Assembly: GCF_000003815.2 (NCBI RefSeq)
Contig: NC_049980.1
Location: 17,261,100-17,325,099, forward strand
Reading direction: 5' to 3'
Source: Branchiostoma floridae
Taxonomy: Eukaryota > Chordata > Leptocardii > Amphioxiformes > Branchiostomatidae
DNA length: 64,000 nucleotides
Positions 40,436 to 53,927 of this stretch are shown here, piece after piece. The notes beneath the pieces were generated by a model. It was not told the origin of the DNA. It worked only from the letters and a program-made list of their open reading frames with translations, and ran no database searches. Each line of letters opens with the position of its first letter. The first letter of the stretch is position 1. A program made the position numbers and the translations under genes.

Positions 40436-43400
40436 ATGGAGAATCAAGGAGTGGGCAAGGCTAAGGCAGGTAGTGTGGGAGGGGTGGTCAAGACGGAGGC
40501 TCCCAGTGACAGCCCGGGAAGGAGGCTACACCGGCAAGTCATGCAGAAGCTAAACGAAGCCTGTGAGGGTTCTACAGGTCAGTGTAATTGTCATGTATTC
40601 AAAACAATCTGCTGATTAGATGTACATCAACTTAGATAGCTGATCATCTCCTGTCATTAGAGCTGAGATTTCATTATAATGTACCAGGTTTAGTACGAGC
40701 CAGTCTGGAGCTATTTGGATGGCATATCCTCATGTATTTAAGCCTTTTAGTTTTAGCAACAATAGTTGCTGCCACTGTTTTCAGGTAGATGTACATCAGG
40801 AGGAGACCATGCCTGTAGTAATTTACGTATAATCAAGCCAAAGAAAGGTAAAAGACCGAGGTCTCCATATCCCCTGATGATGGATCAGATACAGTGTGCT
40901 TCAATCTGAGCAAGCACAGCACAGATCTGACATAATAATAATAATGATTTCACGAAAGATGGAAGGCATTTCCGAATGGTTTAGAGGAAGGCAACCTGGA
41001 AACAGGGTCATATTCTATAATGACATGTCAAAATCAGTTACATTTTCAAGCAAACTATAGATATGCAGACACCTTCCTGTCAAACTTAATTAAACAGAAA
41101 TCAGGAGTGGCCTTGTATCTGATGCAGGGTGACTCATCTTCTATTCAATTTGGCAAGTACATGTATTCAAATAAATGGGATTGCACAGTGGAGGAAACAG
41201 ACTACTGTTGATTAAGTACTGCCTGAAGGATTTAGTAGCTAAATAAAGTAAGTTAGTCTACAGATCCTTCTGCCCTATGAATTCTGATTATTGATTTGCC
41301 ATTTGCTTGTTATTAAAGCTTTGTTCACAATTAAGTAGTTGACTTACCATGTAAAGCCACACACAGTCTCTACTGCAATCTAATCACCCTTTTACATTGG
41401 AGATAAACCTTTAATAATAATAATTTACAATATACAATTCAATGTTTTGTCAGAAAAACTTTACAAAGATGAAGTAACAAGCTTTTTTAACATGTTTAAT
41501 GACTGGAGACCTTTCTTGTAAAAGTGGACATAGACCCACAATTTTAATACTGAACAAGATTTCTATTTTTCATGTGCCAGACTCCTTGAGAACACTAACG
41601 TTATACTGTATATTGTCTCTTAAATTTTTCTTCTGCCAACATAAGGCCACACTGACTTGATTTTATGGATTTATGGATCCACTGGAGATCCACTGGAGAC
41701 CCCAAAATGCATGAGGGTGAAAAAAAAAATCTAGCCCCCCAAAACATGCTGCTAAACCATAGGACTAACCCATGTTTTTATTGCCATTCCTGTTTAAAGA
41801 GGGGAACAAGGGCGCTGTGGCCCTATGCCCTGACCATGTGTGGCCCTTACCCCGGTGAGCAGATCCTCTGGCAAGCATAAAATTCTGATCGACCAGGTAT
41901 GCTATTGGGTGACATGTGGCCACATTTGTTTAAGAACAGGCAAAAGTCAATGCACACGTGTGGATGTCATCCATGAAATGTCAGTATGGTCTAATCTGAA
42001 GAACAAAGAAAATGGGAAGATTAATTATTTTGCCAGGATCATCCGTACTTTGAAAATTATTTCTGCCTTGTGTTGTATGAGTGCACTACTCTGTTGGTAA
42101 CTATTGTTCTAGTGCACACCAGTGTATATCATAACCCCCATTTGCCCCCTTTCCACAAAAGTGCCCATATACTAATCTTCAAGTTGATTGGCCTTCCTCC
42201 CATCTGTTGGCCCCAAACCACTGTCAGATTGACATTCGATGGTGCAGATTGTGTTTCCAATCACATACCCTGGACTAGATCTCCAATACATTATCTTGTC
42301 ATGTGCCAGCATTGTATTACCATCAGCCTCAAATCAATACCTCAGGTCATACAAATGTTTTTCAAGCCAATGCTGCCACTTTGCACCACAAGGGATCAAC
42401 ATCTATGTACCATTTTCTGTTGCAAAGTGGACTTCAGGGAAATGTTTATTTATAATGGTCAACATGGATATTTTGTACAAGTGGCCTCAGTAAGATTAAT
42501 TTGAATATAGGATGGCACGTTTGTAATTTTGACCATCTGCCAAAATCTGAGTGCTTGGACCAAACAATGCACTGCATTTAAGCCCTGGACGTTTCTGACA
42601 ATATGAGAATGTTGGAGAATTTTTGGAGAATGTTCAATAAGAAGTTTTTTGGTACTGTTGACTGAAATGTCTTGTCAATAATAATATTAAGACATTTTTT
42701 GGCACTATGATATCCCTTGTGAAAACTGTACTAACTTCTTCATCTTCATGCCTACACTACCCTGAGCGTAATCATGTAAAATGGTGCACAAATAAGACTT
42801 TTTTTAAATTTCAAAGCAAGGATGATTAACAAGAATGCTAAGAATGATGGATGTTAATTGAAGAAAAGGATGTCATGTCCTCAGAACTAAACCAATGACC
42901 TTCAAGTAGTTCTACATGCAAGGTTTGTCTGTCAACTGCTCTACCAGTTGAGCTATTGCATCGATTCTTTGATATTCATATTTCTTATTTGCAAACAGTG
43001 AACAATTGTCTTGCTACGTGTTGTAAAACTTTAATATATGGATTGCATTTTCACTGTGCACCCTCCGACCTCCAAGTTATGAATTCTATAAATCCAGATG
43101 TCCCTGCATGCATAACTCTCCAGACGCAACACTATCAATTATTCAGCCATCCAGCAAGCCAAGCACGAAATTGCACTCTGTGGGTAGCCTAATCATAAAT
43201 TAGATAAGGGTGGATCTGATATTTTGATTGTAACAATTCAGATGCCATTGTGATCACAAGGTTATGTATGAATATGCAAAACATTACTGTAACATTTAAT
43301 ATTGCTGTTAATGCGAATAGTCAAATGGATAGTCTGCTACACATACATCAAGGTTTGCATACATATACTAAATAACATTGTTTTATTGGACCAGGTATGA

Positions 43401-46400
43401 ATTATGGAATAGAAAGATGGTTGTTATCACCAGGTGGTCCTGAAAAGATGGGTGGAAGAAGAGGCTGTCCCAGGGATATATAACTCAGGGATTCAGTATC
43501 CATGTTGCCATGTCTATAGGTCAATTACAATTTAGTGGCTTCAAGGGGCATTCCACTCCACACGGGAGTGTTATTTTCCGATAGATATCAATTTTAGGAA
43601 GTGATAACTGCATACTACTTCACATTATACGGTAAAGTACCCAGTTGCTCCACATGCCTCAAAAGCATTCAATGTTCTACTAAACTCCCCAAGTACCCTC
43701 TAATTGAATTAATCCTATGGCTGAATACAATGCAAAACTTTTAGGTAAGGTTACAAAACTAATTTCAGGTACGCTAAGAAATCTCGTCTTGTTCTTGTAT
43801 TCTTTGCTATCTTATGAGCAATTTGCCTTCTCGGTGTGCTTAGCGTACCTCATTTATTCCGAAAATATGTACGATAAACAAAGTGTCTATGCGTATAGGG
43901 AATGCATGGGTAGGGTCTGCATGGGTTTAGTGAGAGTCATTATTGTTTTATAAAACACACATCACGTAATTCATCCCAAGGTGAATTCCACAAAATTCGG
44001 CTTATTATGTATTCATTGACACATTATCTATTGGAAAACAATACTCCCTTCTGGAGTGGAATGCCCCTTTCAGGTTCTATTCAGGTTGTGACATAGACAT
44101 TAATGTAGGATAAGCACATTGTACAGCATGCCATTTAGGATACAGAGCCTGTGCCACCTTTCAGTTACATGTATATCAGCCTACCAGGTTCTGTAGACCA
44201 TCTCATATGTGACATCTGGGTTACAGTTATATTTTCTGACACCTCTATGTTCTGACACCCCTACATGTATGACATCTGCTTATGTTAGTGCAAAACCCTT
44301 AGTTAAACCATAATATAGGCATATTGGAACATAGAGAACATAGGGGTGTAATGGAACATAGGGGTGTTGAAACATAGGTATGTTGGAACAGAGGGGTGTT
44401 GGAGCAGAGGGGTGTTGGAACAGAGGGGTGTTGGAGCAGAGGGGTGTTGGAACAGAGGGGTGTCATAACATTGGGGACTGTCCCTATCAAATTTGGCATT
44501 TTACAAATTGATAACTTAGTACGTAGACAACTAATGAAGAGGTTAGAACATATTAATTGAAATTTGTCCTTCTACTATGTAAGTTTTATCTGTTTTCTAA
44601 TTTCAGGCCAAGCCATCGCCAGCAAGCTCCAGAGGACTGGCCACATGGTGCAGACCACCATGGAGTGGATGCGGACCATCCCCACACGAGATTGTGACAT
44701 CCTCATGACGTTTCCAGGCAGCACGGGGGACCACACTCTCATGTGGCTCCTGTCACGCCTGCGCTCTCGGATGCCGGCGCTCGGCGTACATGTTCGCTAC
44801 CTTCCTCATCTGAAGGTCTGGGGGTTCTACATGACGGCAACTTACGACAAGTAGGTTTGACAGGAGAACCACAGATCACTCACTTATACAAAATGCACCA
44901 CCTGTTGGAGTACCAAGCCCTCTCTTCAATATTACATTGTACCATTATCATTTTTGGTTGGATCTTACATTATTTAGCAACTTATGTTCCTTTTGATTTG
45001 ACTCACTGTACATGTGTGTTATACTTATAGAGTTTACTCAGTAGTGCCACTGTACCTACATTCCTTGATAGTTATGTTGTGATTACATTTTATTCATTTA
45101 ATCTCTATTCTTTTTATCATAAGCCAATATGGACTAGTTGATATTGTTGCAAGACACAATGATAATCTTTCACGCATCTATTAATTGATTTATTACTCAA
45201 TTATTAGTCTGTGGTAAACTTTTTTTCTTAGACTTAAAAAGTAAATGTTTTCCAGTTAAATCACAAAATTTTAAGGACAATTTTGATTTCAACCGAAATG
45301 TTCCCTTTAACTTCAGTTTATTGAGGTACGCAGAAGAGATGGGTCTGAAGAAAACAATGAAGCCAGAGTTTGGAGGAGGCAAGAAACACTTCCTGTATGA
45401 GGAGAAGGAGAGCTTTGACGGAGTGGAGGATGAGACCGCCTTCTTCTCATCTCAGGTTTGAGATTGACTTCTTGAAACAGCTTTGGAGATGCAGACTACC
45501 GATAAAGAAAGCTGTAGGAATTTCTGTAAAAAAGCTGTGCCTTTTTATAGTTCCTGGAACTCCCATCAGCATAAGTTATTCTGGAGCACATTTTGTTATT
45601 ATGACCTTTTTGATTTTTTTCCAAATTCACATTTCTCATCACTTGTCTCTGTAATAAGGATCTATCATGAAATAGTTTGCTTGATATATTGAGTATAGGG
45701 AAGTGATATTGAAGCTATCTTTGAGTGTTTTGTAAGCAAAAAGTATACACATACTAACTAAACTGATTAAAAGTGATACCAAACAGTTATAAAATCAGTC
45801 AATTGACTGATCATTAAGTCTTTCCTCCCATTAGGAGAGACAGTCTATAGTTAAGTACATGCTGGACAACTTGAGGGCTGTAGCAGGAGACAAGCTGAAG
45901 AAATATGTGTTCTTCGAGGGACAACCAATCAGTAAGTATCATCAAGATTTTGTCTCACACCTGTTTAGAGCCTCATCGTACCATAAGGGAAAACCAAGCA
46001 GTAATAAAGATTGAGAGTGGGAGTGAAGCTGTGTGCTGAAGCTGTTTGCATTACAGGCTCATGCCTTCTCTCCTGTCAGCCGATGATCAATTACCAATGA
46101 CCAGAAGTATCTGACCTCTGTGGCAGCAAATCCAATTTTGACAGTCCAAATTGCATTTGTGGCTACAGAGTTCATTCCATTCTGACCCTGGATCAAACAC
46201 CACTCAGCTGATCAGGTGTTAACTGTGGGGGGGGAAGGTGCCAAAGTCTGTTGAGGTCTCAGAACACAGTTTTTCGGGTATGGGGATTTACATGGTTAAG
46301 GACCCCAAAGTGAGGTGGTTCGACGACTCAAAACCTATAGTAGGGTGCAGATACAATTCACAAGAATTTAGTATGTTGAAGTTGAGGGTACAAGCTACAA

Positions 46401-49400
46401 AATATCTGAAGATGAGCATAGATTTGCCGGCTCGTTTTTCTATAACAGACACTTTGATTTGACCCCCAGCGGAGGTCATGGAACTGCAGGCGGCGAACAG
46501 GAAGTGCCGGTAACATATCAAGGCGCAAATTCCCGCCGGCCGAAAAAGCGACGTAATCCAACTTATACAGTATGAACGCCGATGTATTCCTCTACTATTC
46601 ACCACAGATTCCACCTCGCTGTCGTGCACGGAAGAATAAATACGGCCTTTGCAAGTACCGCGATGCACTATTTTAACCCGAACTACTTTTGGGGACGGGG
46701 GTCGCGGATAATTACTGTGTTATGAGACCTTGAACATGTTGGAACAGAGACCACTGATGTACGAGGGCGGTTCAAAAAGTAATGCCACTGGTTTTATAAC
46801 AGGCTCATGTTTTCATCGAATAAGTTGAAATTTGGCACAAATGTGCAAGACTATATCCTCTTGAGATTGAGATATCTCAATTTGTGGTTCAGATTTTTAT
46901 GAGCAACCGAGATGATTTTAAGATGACCACACCCTTAAAAGCTTGTCAGGAGATCAGTTCCTCTATATCTTACCATTTTAAAACTATTGTAGGAAGCTTA
47001 AATTTCACTTGTATAATAACAAATGTCTCTATAGATTACATGCCAAATTTCATGTTTCAACTCTCAATGGTTCATCTTTTACAGCTTCTAGAATGGAGCG
47101 AGTTGCTATATCACAGACAGTTTAATTAAAAGCCAAATACGTGATTTGTTGAATAAAGGTTTTTGTAGACTGCTTTTCCATTAGCCAAAAGATGCGAAAC
47201 TTATGAACTGTTTCAAGATCAAGAAGTGTGTTAAGTTTGATTTTTCTCAATTAATGAAAAAATTCGGTTATGGAAACTTTAAGCAGCCCACCCCTAACCT
47301 ACTGCTAATTACGACCCTGGCGACCTTACTTCACACCAGGAACGAAAAAATAATAAGTGATTGTATTTCAAAGATGAAAATAGGCATGTGGCTTATAGAG
47401 AAATGCAACTTGATACATGTGCAATTTTAGTTCCTTACAGTAGCTACAAGTGATTTAGAGACATTACCAATTGCACGTTAATTGACCCTCTAATTTCTTC
47501 CGACGGGATAACAAGGGTGTGGTCATCTTGAACTCAACTCAGTCACTCATAAAAATCTTAATAACACATTGACATATGTCAATCTCAAGAGGATATATTT
47601 TTGTACCTTTGTGCCAAATTGCAACTTATTCGATTAAAGCATGAGCCTGTTATAAAATCAGTGGCATTACTTTTTGAACCGCCCTCGTACATTGAGTTTC
47701 ACTCACACTCATGGAACTGGCATAAATGCATATGGCAAAAACTATTTCTTAAAAAAAAAAGGATCCAACTATTTTGTCTATGTATGATTTCTGATTGGTT
47801 TCTGAAATTTCTATGAGTTATAGGAATTTTTGACTGCAATCATCATCTGAGTTCAGTTGTCAGACAGAGCTCAGCAGTATAGCATAACAGAAGTTCTCTA
47901 TCTTAAGCAGTCTTTTGCCAATCTGGCAAGCTCCTTGTTAGATTGGCAAGCTCCTTGTTAGATTGTCTTTTTAACTGCAGTAAGCCCTCCCAAAATATTC
48001 TCATCCAAGCAAGAGCATTTTTACAAAGTTCTTAAATATACTTAGAGCATTGTCAGTCATTGAGTGCATTGGTGATCTCATTACTACCTAAGTCCTAAAA
48101 TCCAGAGCAAATGAATCTACAACAATAACATTGCATCACTGGACTTGTCTGTTCCTTCCAGTTCCTAAATGTCTGTCCAAAGGCATGATTAAGCAGATCC
48201 TGCCCCTCCACAGAAGTGAGGACCTGGAGAGGCTGAAGAAGACCTGGGTGCACGCCTTCTTCAAGCCACAACCATTAGGTTAGTCTAGCTCACCTCACCT
48301 CACACTGACCTTCCAACATCCTTCCAACATCAGAGCATACACAGTGATGTGTGTATATGTTGAGCCAACTTTATGCTTATTTATCATATTAACAATCGTG
48401 GATACAGATGGATAGTCTCTTAAGTTTCATGGGATTGTCATGCTCAGTGCCATGATGGTACTTAACAAACACATATTTGCAACATTTGTGTCTTTTATAG
48501 CTTTTGCTGTTAAGATACAGTTTGACTCTGCCCTGTCCACAGATCACATCCGTGATTACTTTGGAGTGAAGATTGCCATGTACTGTGCTTGGCTTGGGTA
48601 CTACACATGGGCCCTCGTCTTCCCAGCATTCTTCGGGCTTGTCATGTGGTTCTGGGCTGGCAGTGATGAGGTCAGGCATACTTTCTTTTCATTCCTGTTT
48701 GTTTATCAAGCAGGGAAAGTTAATTTGATTCTGAATTTTTGATTTGACAAAAATGTTTTTCTCATTAACAAATTGAAATGATGATATGATAATTGTGTGT
48801 CAAGCCATAAGGAAGAGTGTAGATGTGTCATCAATATCTTTTATAAAATTGAGAACAAATCATGACTAGAATGTGCTGTCTCTCCACAGAAGAGAGATGG
48901 GGTAGTGTTCCATGTGTTTGCCATGTTTAATGTGATCTGGGCCACCCTATACCTGGAGGGCTGGAAGAGAAAGTCTGCAGTCCACGCCTACACGTGGGGG
49001 ACTCTAGACATGCCATCCTCCTTACTACAGGAGCCACGCCCACTCTTCAAGGTATCTCCAAGTCATTTTAGAACTGGCTCGTTTCAGACGAAAATTAACA
49101 AAAAAAACACGTTATTCCCTACAGTAACATGCTCTGTTGCAGTGTATCATTCCTATTTCTCCTCTTCACTCTCCTCATGCCTGCCATTCTTTTATTTTAT
49201 ATACATTTTGTACAAGGAGGACGTTTCCAATCTTCTACTTTCCCTCTGGCTTTTGTTTTCATCACAGTTTTAACCCACTGTTTTATCATACATGTGTAGC
49301 AGTATCAATGTTGGATGTATGCATGCAGCCATTGTGATTGCCTGCTGTAGTGAGCTAGTTGTACTTCATGTTCTTTATACGTCTTTTCCTGTCTTGGCTT

Positions 49401-52400
49401 TCATCGTGACCTTCAAGGGAGATGTTGTCAAAGTAAGTTGGTTCATTAGCCATGAGTGCATGCTGCCAGCACACTGTACTAACTCTGTATGGGTACAAGA
49501 ACACTTGTCATATTGTGGGGTTGGCTTCACACTTAGTCTAAGAAAATCTGAAAATCTTTACAACAGTTTTAAAGTAGAGTCTCCCTTCATTGGCATGCTA
49601 TTGGTTTTAAAAAGTAATGTTAACTAAAGACAGCCTTTGCTGCTTGCTACATGGAAGTTGCAAAATCTCAGCACATTTTCTTTTACTTCCATGATTATTG
49701 ATTTCATGAAGACATCCAAACTGCTGGATGATATTTTGAAAAATGTCAATATTGTAATGTAATCCATGTTTGAATGTTTCACAGGGAAGCTTGACTGGCA
49801 GTGAGGTAACTGGCCGGCCTGAAATCACGTACCCCTCCTGGAAACGGAACCTGTTCTACTGCTTTGTGAGTGTCCCAGTGGTGGCCATGTGTCTCCTGGT
49901 GGTGTTCTGTAGCATGTTGGCCTGCTTTGAGCTGCAGGAAGTTGTGAACCAGGGTGACGATGTGTCAACAGTGACCAGGTTCATCCCAAAGATCCTGCTG
50001 TCTCTTGTTGTCATGGTAATGGATGAGGTCTACAAGAGGATAGCCATATGGCTCAATGACAAAGGTATGTCCAGTCAGAAAACAATAGTAACTGCTTAAG
50101 ACTCAGAGCATGTATCAATACTGAAACAAGATATGCTTACTATAACTAAGTGATATAGATAATATGCCTGTACTCATGTCCAACATTGCATTTTTTTAAA
50201 TATTTTATCATGATATTGTAGATTAGAAAATACAGAAAGTATAATTTGTCTTTGCCTTCCTATACTAACACAGTTCTGGATTAAAAACCATCATATGAAA
50301 GCGCATAGTTATACATATTTTAAATTTCAATGTCTATGTACGTACATATGACCAACATTGGTGTCAATATTATGATGTATAAAGCCACCAGAAAACATTT
50401 CATGATGTCGTAAGTTAACTTTCAGTTGATTTGTTGGAAGACCTGTTTACTTCACAATTGTTACCCATAACCTTGTGCCAAGTCTCTTTGAAGTAGTTTG
50501 TAGAGGGGTCAAATCTTAAGCCTCTGTTACATTTCAATCCAGCAAACATTGACATTAAAATATCAATGTCTTCATAACATTGTATTTATGTGTCATTATC
50601 ATTGTCTTGAATTAACATATTCTTGGACTTATTTTTTAATTATCACTGACCTGTCCTGTATCATATTGCGCAGAGAACTACCGATTACAGAGTACTTATG
50701 AGAATCATCTCATTATCAAGCTTGTCTTGGTAAGTCCATCTCACCTTACTAAACAAAACTCAGATATGTTTAAGATGGTATTGATAAAATGTATTTCCAG
50801 TATTCATAACTTACCACAGTCACTCATGTATGTCCCTGTGTATGTTTACGTAAATGTATCACTCAGGCTGCATGTTTTTTCTATAATGGTCAATTTACTT
50901 CTTTACATTTTCCTAGCAATGTTAAGTTAACGTCTCAATGCATATGTCTAACCAAGGTTTTCTGCTGTTGGATATTCAGTTCCAGTTTGTGAATTCTTTC
51001 CTGTCCCTGTTCTACATTGGTTTCTACTTACAAGATATGAACAGGTTGGAGGAGGTAAGATGACTAAAAAGTATCTGTGTCTGTATCTGTATCTATATAG
51101 CCGGTATAACTGCCCTTCAGCGTAACACACCAGCTTTGTAGATAATTCTTGTTACAGATGGAATTTTGTTCCATCTGTGAATTTTTTATGTGCATGGAAT
51201 TTGTAATACTAGTAAAACTAATGTCATGTCAGATTGAAATAAAAGCTTTGATGCCTTGTATCTCTTTTAACATTATGGCTAATATCATGCTTGTAGTACA
51301 AATATGAGTATGAAAGATTTATATGAGGCATGACCAAATTGATGCTTTATTCTGTTCCTATAGCAACTTGCTGCACTGCTGATCACCAGACAAGTGGTGG
51401 GGAACATTAAGGAGGCCCTGGTACCTTACCTGTGGGGGAAAGGAAGGCTTTTCAAGATGGCTCACTCCAAGATGAAGGAACGGGCTGGTGGAGAAGGTGG
51501 GCTTCTTTTGTGTTCTTGGGAGTTTTGACTGATTTGTTTGGACAAAAGCCATTTTGAACAGATCTTGGACCTGTGATTTGGCACTGTAATGTAAACAACA
51601 ACTAGTCAGTTAGCATGACAATATATTTTCTATTTCAATTTACAGCCTCTGAAAGCCCTGTTACCTTGAACGAGGGATCTACTGAAGAGGAGAATACTGA
51701 ATCATCAACATCAGACAAAGCAGACAGCCTGGAGGAGGATGAGGAGGAGACAGAGAATGGGACGGAGGAGACAGAAGAAGAGATTATTGATGAGTCTCCA
51801 GATGCAGTTAAGCATGGAAAGGGGTTTACTCAAGCAGAGGTGGAAAGCTGTATGCAGCCTTACATGGTAAATGTTGATATCGTGTCAAGAAGAATTAATT
51901 ATTGGATAGATTTGCAGAATTTACATTGTTTTATTTCATGATAATTTTGCCTGTTACTATGGTAGAATCTCATTTCAAGATATGCTTCCTAAATTTTATT
52001 TATGTTTTGTTGAATCTGTAGAAATGGAAACATGTTTCATTTATTTCGTACTTAGACTAGACTCACGTTGCAGCCTGCTGAAATATTGCTTGATTGCTGT
52101 TCTTTTACCAAATTTGGTTATGCACGGTCAGCACATCAGTATGTAAATCATTGTTGTTTCATGTTATATCAGAGTACATGTATTTTAAAAAATGCTGTAA
52201 AAAACGTACAACAATTACTCATGGAAAACTTTTTTTCAGGATACATTTGAAGACTACCTGGAGATGTTTATCCAGTTTGGCTATGTTGTGCTGTTCTCCC
52301 CGGCCTTCCCCTGTGCAGCCATGTGTGCTCTGATGAACAATGTCATTGAGATCAGGTCAGACGCCTTCAAACTCTGCACCAGTCAACGGCCGTTTGGGCA

Positions 52401-53927
52401 GCGGGTGGAGAACATTGGGATGTGGCAGGTGAAACACAACTTTAGACATATATAGCCTTTGTTTGGTTGGTGACACAAGTCAACTGCAAACCTAGTATGG
52501 CAGACACCTGTTATTGTGCACAATACAAAGCAATTGATAGCATCCACTATCTTCTGTCAGTGATTGATAAAAACTGAGGAATGGCAGTGGGTGTAAAATG
52601 GGTATCTAATTACCAAACCTAGCCAGTTATCAAGTCATTTTTGTATTGTGTATCTTATTACTCCGATGTATCTGTTATTGTGAGGTGTTTTTCTGTGTAT
52701 CTCCAGGATGTGATGGAGTTGATGGGGATGCTGGCTGTTATTGTGAACTGTGCTCTCCTGGTGATGTCAGGACAGATGCAGCACATGTTCCCTGGTCTCA
52801 CCACCACACAGCTCATCATCATGGCTGTGGTTGTGGAGGTGCAGTACCTGATTTTATCAAGATTTCCTGTAGTTTTCCTACAACTCACTCTTCTGCCATC
52901 AGCTTACATTACCTGGCTCACCTTTATGGAAATCTAGTCTCTACCAGACTAGCTATGCTGGCTATATAGAGAATAGTTAGCCAAGGGAGTTTGGTCACCA
53001 TAGGTTTCATTGGTGGTGGAAAGTTAACCTTAGTATGGACTGACTGTCCTGGCCAGTTATTCCCTTTTTTTGCCAAATTCTAGGATCCATAGCCCTGTAG
53101 CCTGGTGGAGGCTAATGGGAAGTAATGTTTCTTGTAAACTTGTTATTCACAAGATACTTAGATACCACACAAATTCTACTTCTGTAGAATGTGTAATTGT
53201 GCAATAGAGAAAGCAGCCTGTATCAGAGCGTACAGTTATTGGGCCTTTCCTTGGTGCTGATTATGTGGCTATTGTTATCATGAGTGTTCCAATGGGTGCA
53301 CTGTGGTCCATTGTGACATACTGTCTTTTTGTGGCAGACCATAATGATTTACTTTTGAATGAGATATCAATTATGTCTCCACTGTTCTCATTCGCAGTAG
53401 TAATACTGTCCTTCTCATGTTACCGATATCCAGCATGCAGTTATTGCCCTGAAGTTCATCATGAGCTACGCCATCCCAGACATCCCAGAATGGGTGGAGA
53501 AGGAGATGGCTAAGGTGGAATTTAAGAGAAGACAAGCGCACAAGGTGGGTTCTATGGTCTACAGGTCATAATGTAAACTAGAAATGTATTGAATCATTGC
53601 ATACATAAAGGGGGATATTATTTTCTATAAACTAGTGTTATTTGCCATTAGTGCCAACTTAAAGCATATGTTTGTCCCCTACGGCAGAAACTGGAATTCC
53701 TGAGACGGCAGAATTCTATCATCGCTGAAGACAAAGCAAGTCCAGACAAAAGTCAGGATAAGGAGAAAACAAAGACAAGCTCCAAGGGACAATCAACACA
53801 ATCTACAGAACAGAAGAAAGAACAGAAGGGGAAACAAGATAAATCAAAAGGCAGTGGGCAAAATGAGAAAAAAGAGAGTGGTGTGAGTATCAGTGCATTG
53901 CCAGAAAAGCAGCAGAAAGTAGATTAA
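40436..53927 (+). CDS. ANO8: Anoctamin-8-like (TMEM16H) membrane protein
   Basis: Sixteen exons: 40436-40577, 44607-44850, 45317-45455, 45835-45931, 48162-48278, 48543-48670, 48890-49051, 49785-50064, 50674-50729, 50980-51054, 51364-51496, 51646-51866, 52240-52428, 52707-52838, 53434-53544, 53688-53927; 821 residues with all phases matching. The N-terminal cytosolic domain ([33 protein letters not shown]) is followed by the anoctamin core ([70 protein letters not shown]). The last motif holds acidic residues at the TM7 position used for calcium in other anoctamins. Exon 12 is a Glu-rich loop, as in vertebrate ANO8, followed by QAEVESCM. The C-terminus is Lys/Gln-rich, with no CAAX box. Vertebrate ANO8 tethers ER to plasma membrane and supports calcium signalling; that role is inferred here. 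The protein is much shorter than human ANO8, mainly in the acidic loop and tail. A 15-bp candidate microexon lies in intron 7. Confidence 0.95.
42881..42961 (-). repeat. tRNA-derived SINE head or tRNA pseudogene
   Basis: The minus strand reads TAGCTCAACTGGTAGAGC, an excellent pol III A box and D arm. About 45 bases on, GGTTTAGTTCTG is a decayed B box/T arm. The acceptor stem does not pair, so this is not a working tRNA; it looks like the 5' part of a SINE. Confidence 0.6.
43540..44072. mobile_element. 525-bp MITE with about 43-bp inverted ends and TTCA duplication
   Basis: The element body is 43544-44068. Both ends begin AGGGGCATTCCACTCCA when read inward, and similarity continues through GGGAGT and TTTTCC to ATAGATA. 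Both flanks are TTCA (43540-43543 and 44069-44072). There is no transposase. It lies in ANO8 intron 1. Confidence 0.8.
44320..44463. repeat. Minisatellite, 16-bp unit
   Basis: AGGGGTGTTGGAACAG and close variants (GGAGCAG) repeat about seven times, with decayed copies upstream. It lies about 140 bp before ANO8 exon 2. Confidence 0.85.
46251..46733. mobile_element. 475-bp MITE with TTGA duplication
   Basis: The element body is 46255-46729. The ends are GGTCTCAGAACACAGT and, inverted, GGTCTCATAACACAGT (15 of 16). TTGA flanks both sides (46251-46254 and 46730-46733). It lies in ANO8 intron 4, only 30 bp from the next element. No transposase is encoded. Confidence 0.78.
46760..47689. mobile_element. 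926-bp mariner-like non-autonomous element with about 175-bp inverted repeats
   Basis: Both ends begin CGAGGGCGGTTCAAAAAGTA when read inward and are flanked by TA (46760-46761 and 47688-47689), the Tc1/mariner target. The inverted repeats extend to about 46935 and back from about 47512, ending at a shared CACACCCTT. The central 575 bp encodes no transposase. The long, well-preserved repeats suggest recent activity. It lies in ANO8 intron 4. Confidence 0.85.
49418..49432 (+). CDS. ANO8: Candidate 15-bp microexon of ANO8
   Basis: GGAGATGTTGTCAAA is bounded by an acceptor after a pyrimidine-rich tract (CTTCAAG) and a consensus GTAAGT donor. It is phase 0 on both sides and would insert GDVVK between EPRPLFK and GSLTGSEV. 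The protein without it matches my recollection of human ANO8 in length, so inclusion would be optional. Confidence 0.4.
51079..51134 (+). repeat. Dispersed repeat (copy 2), also at 12485-12538
   Basis: Same family and orientation as the copy in TXNDC5b intron 3. It lies in ANO8 intron 10, about 25 bp past the donor. Confidence 0.5.

Larger units (their letters stand above)
40578..44606 (+). other. ANO8: ANO8 intron 1
   Basis: A 4-kb intron without supported exons. It contains a tRNA-like SINE head (42881-42961), a 525-bp inverted-repeat element (43544-44068) and a 16-bp-unit minisatellite (44320-44463) close to the acceptor. Confidence 0.7.

Noticed and set aside
42881-42961. Functional tRNA gene
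   Set aside because: The A box is good but the B box is decayed and the acceptor stem does not pair.
46884-47430. Transposase within the mariner-like element
   Set aside because: The two frames (81 and 75 codons) have no DD(E/D) catalytic motif or helix-turn-helix; the element is non-autonomous.
49292-49627. 111-codon hydrophobic frame in ANO8 intron 7
   Set aside because: No splice borders fit the whole frame and flanking ANO8 exons join without it; only a 15-bp microexon within it was kept as a candidate.
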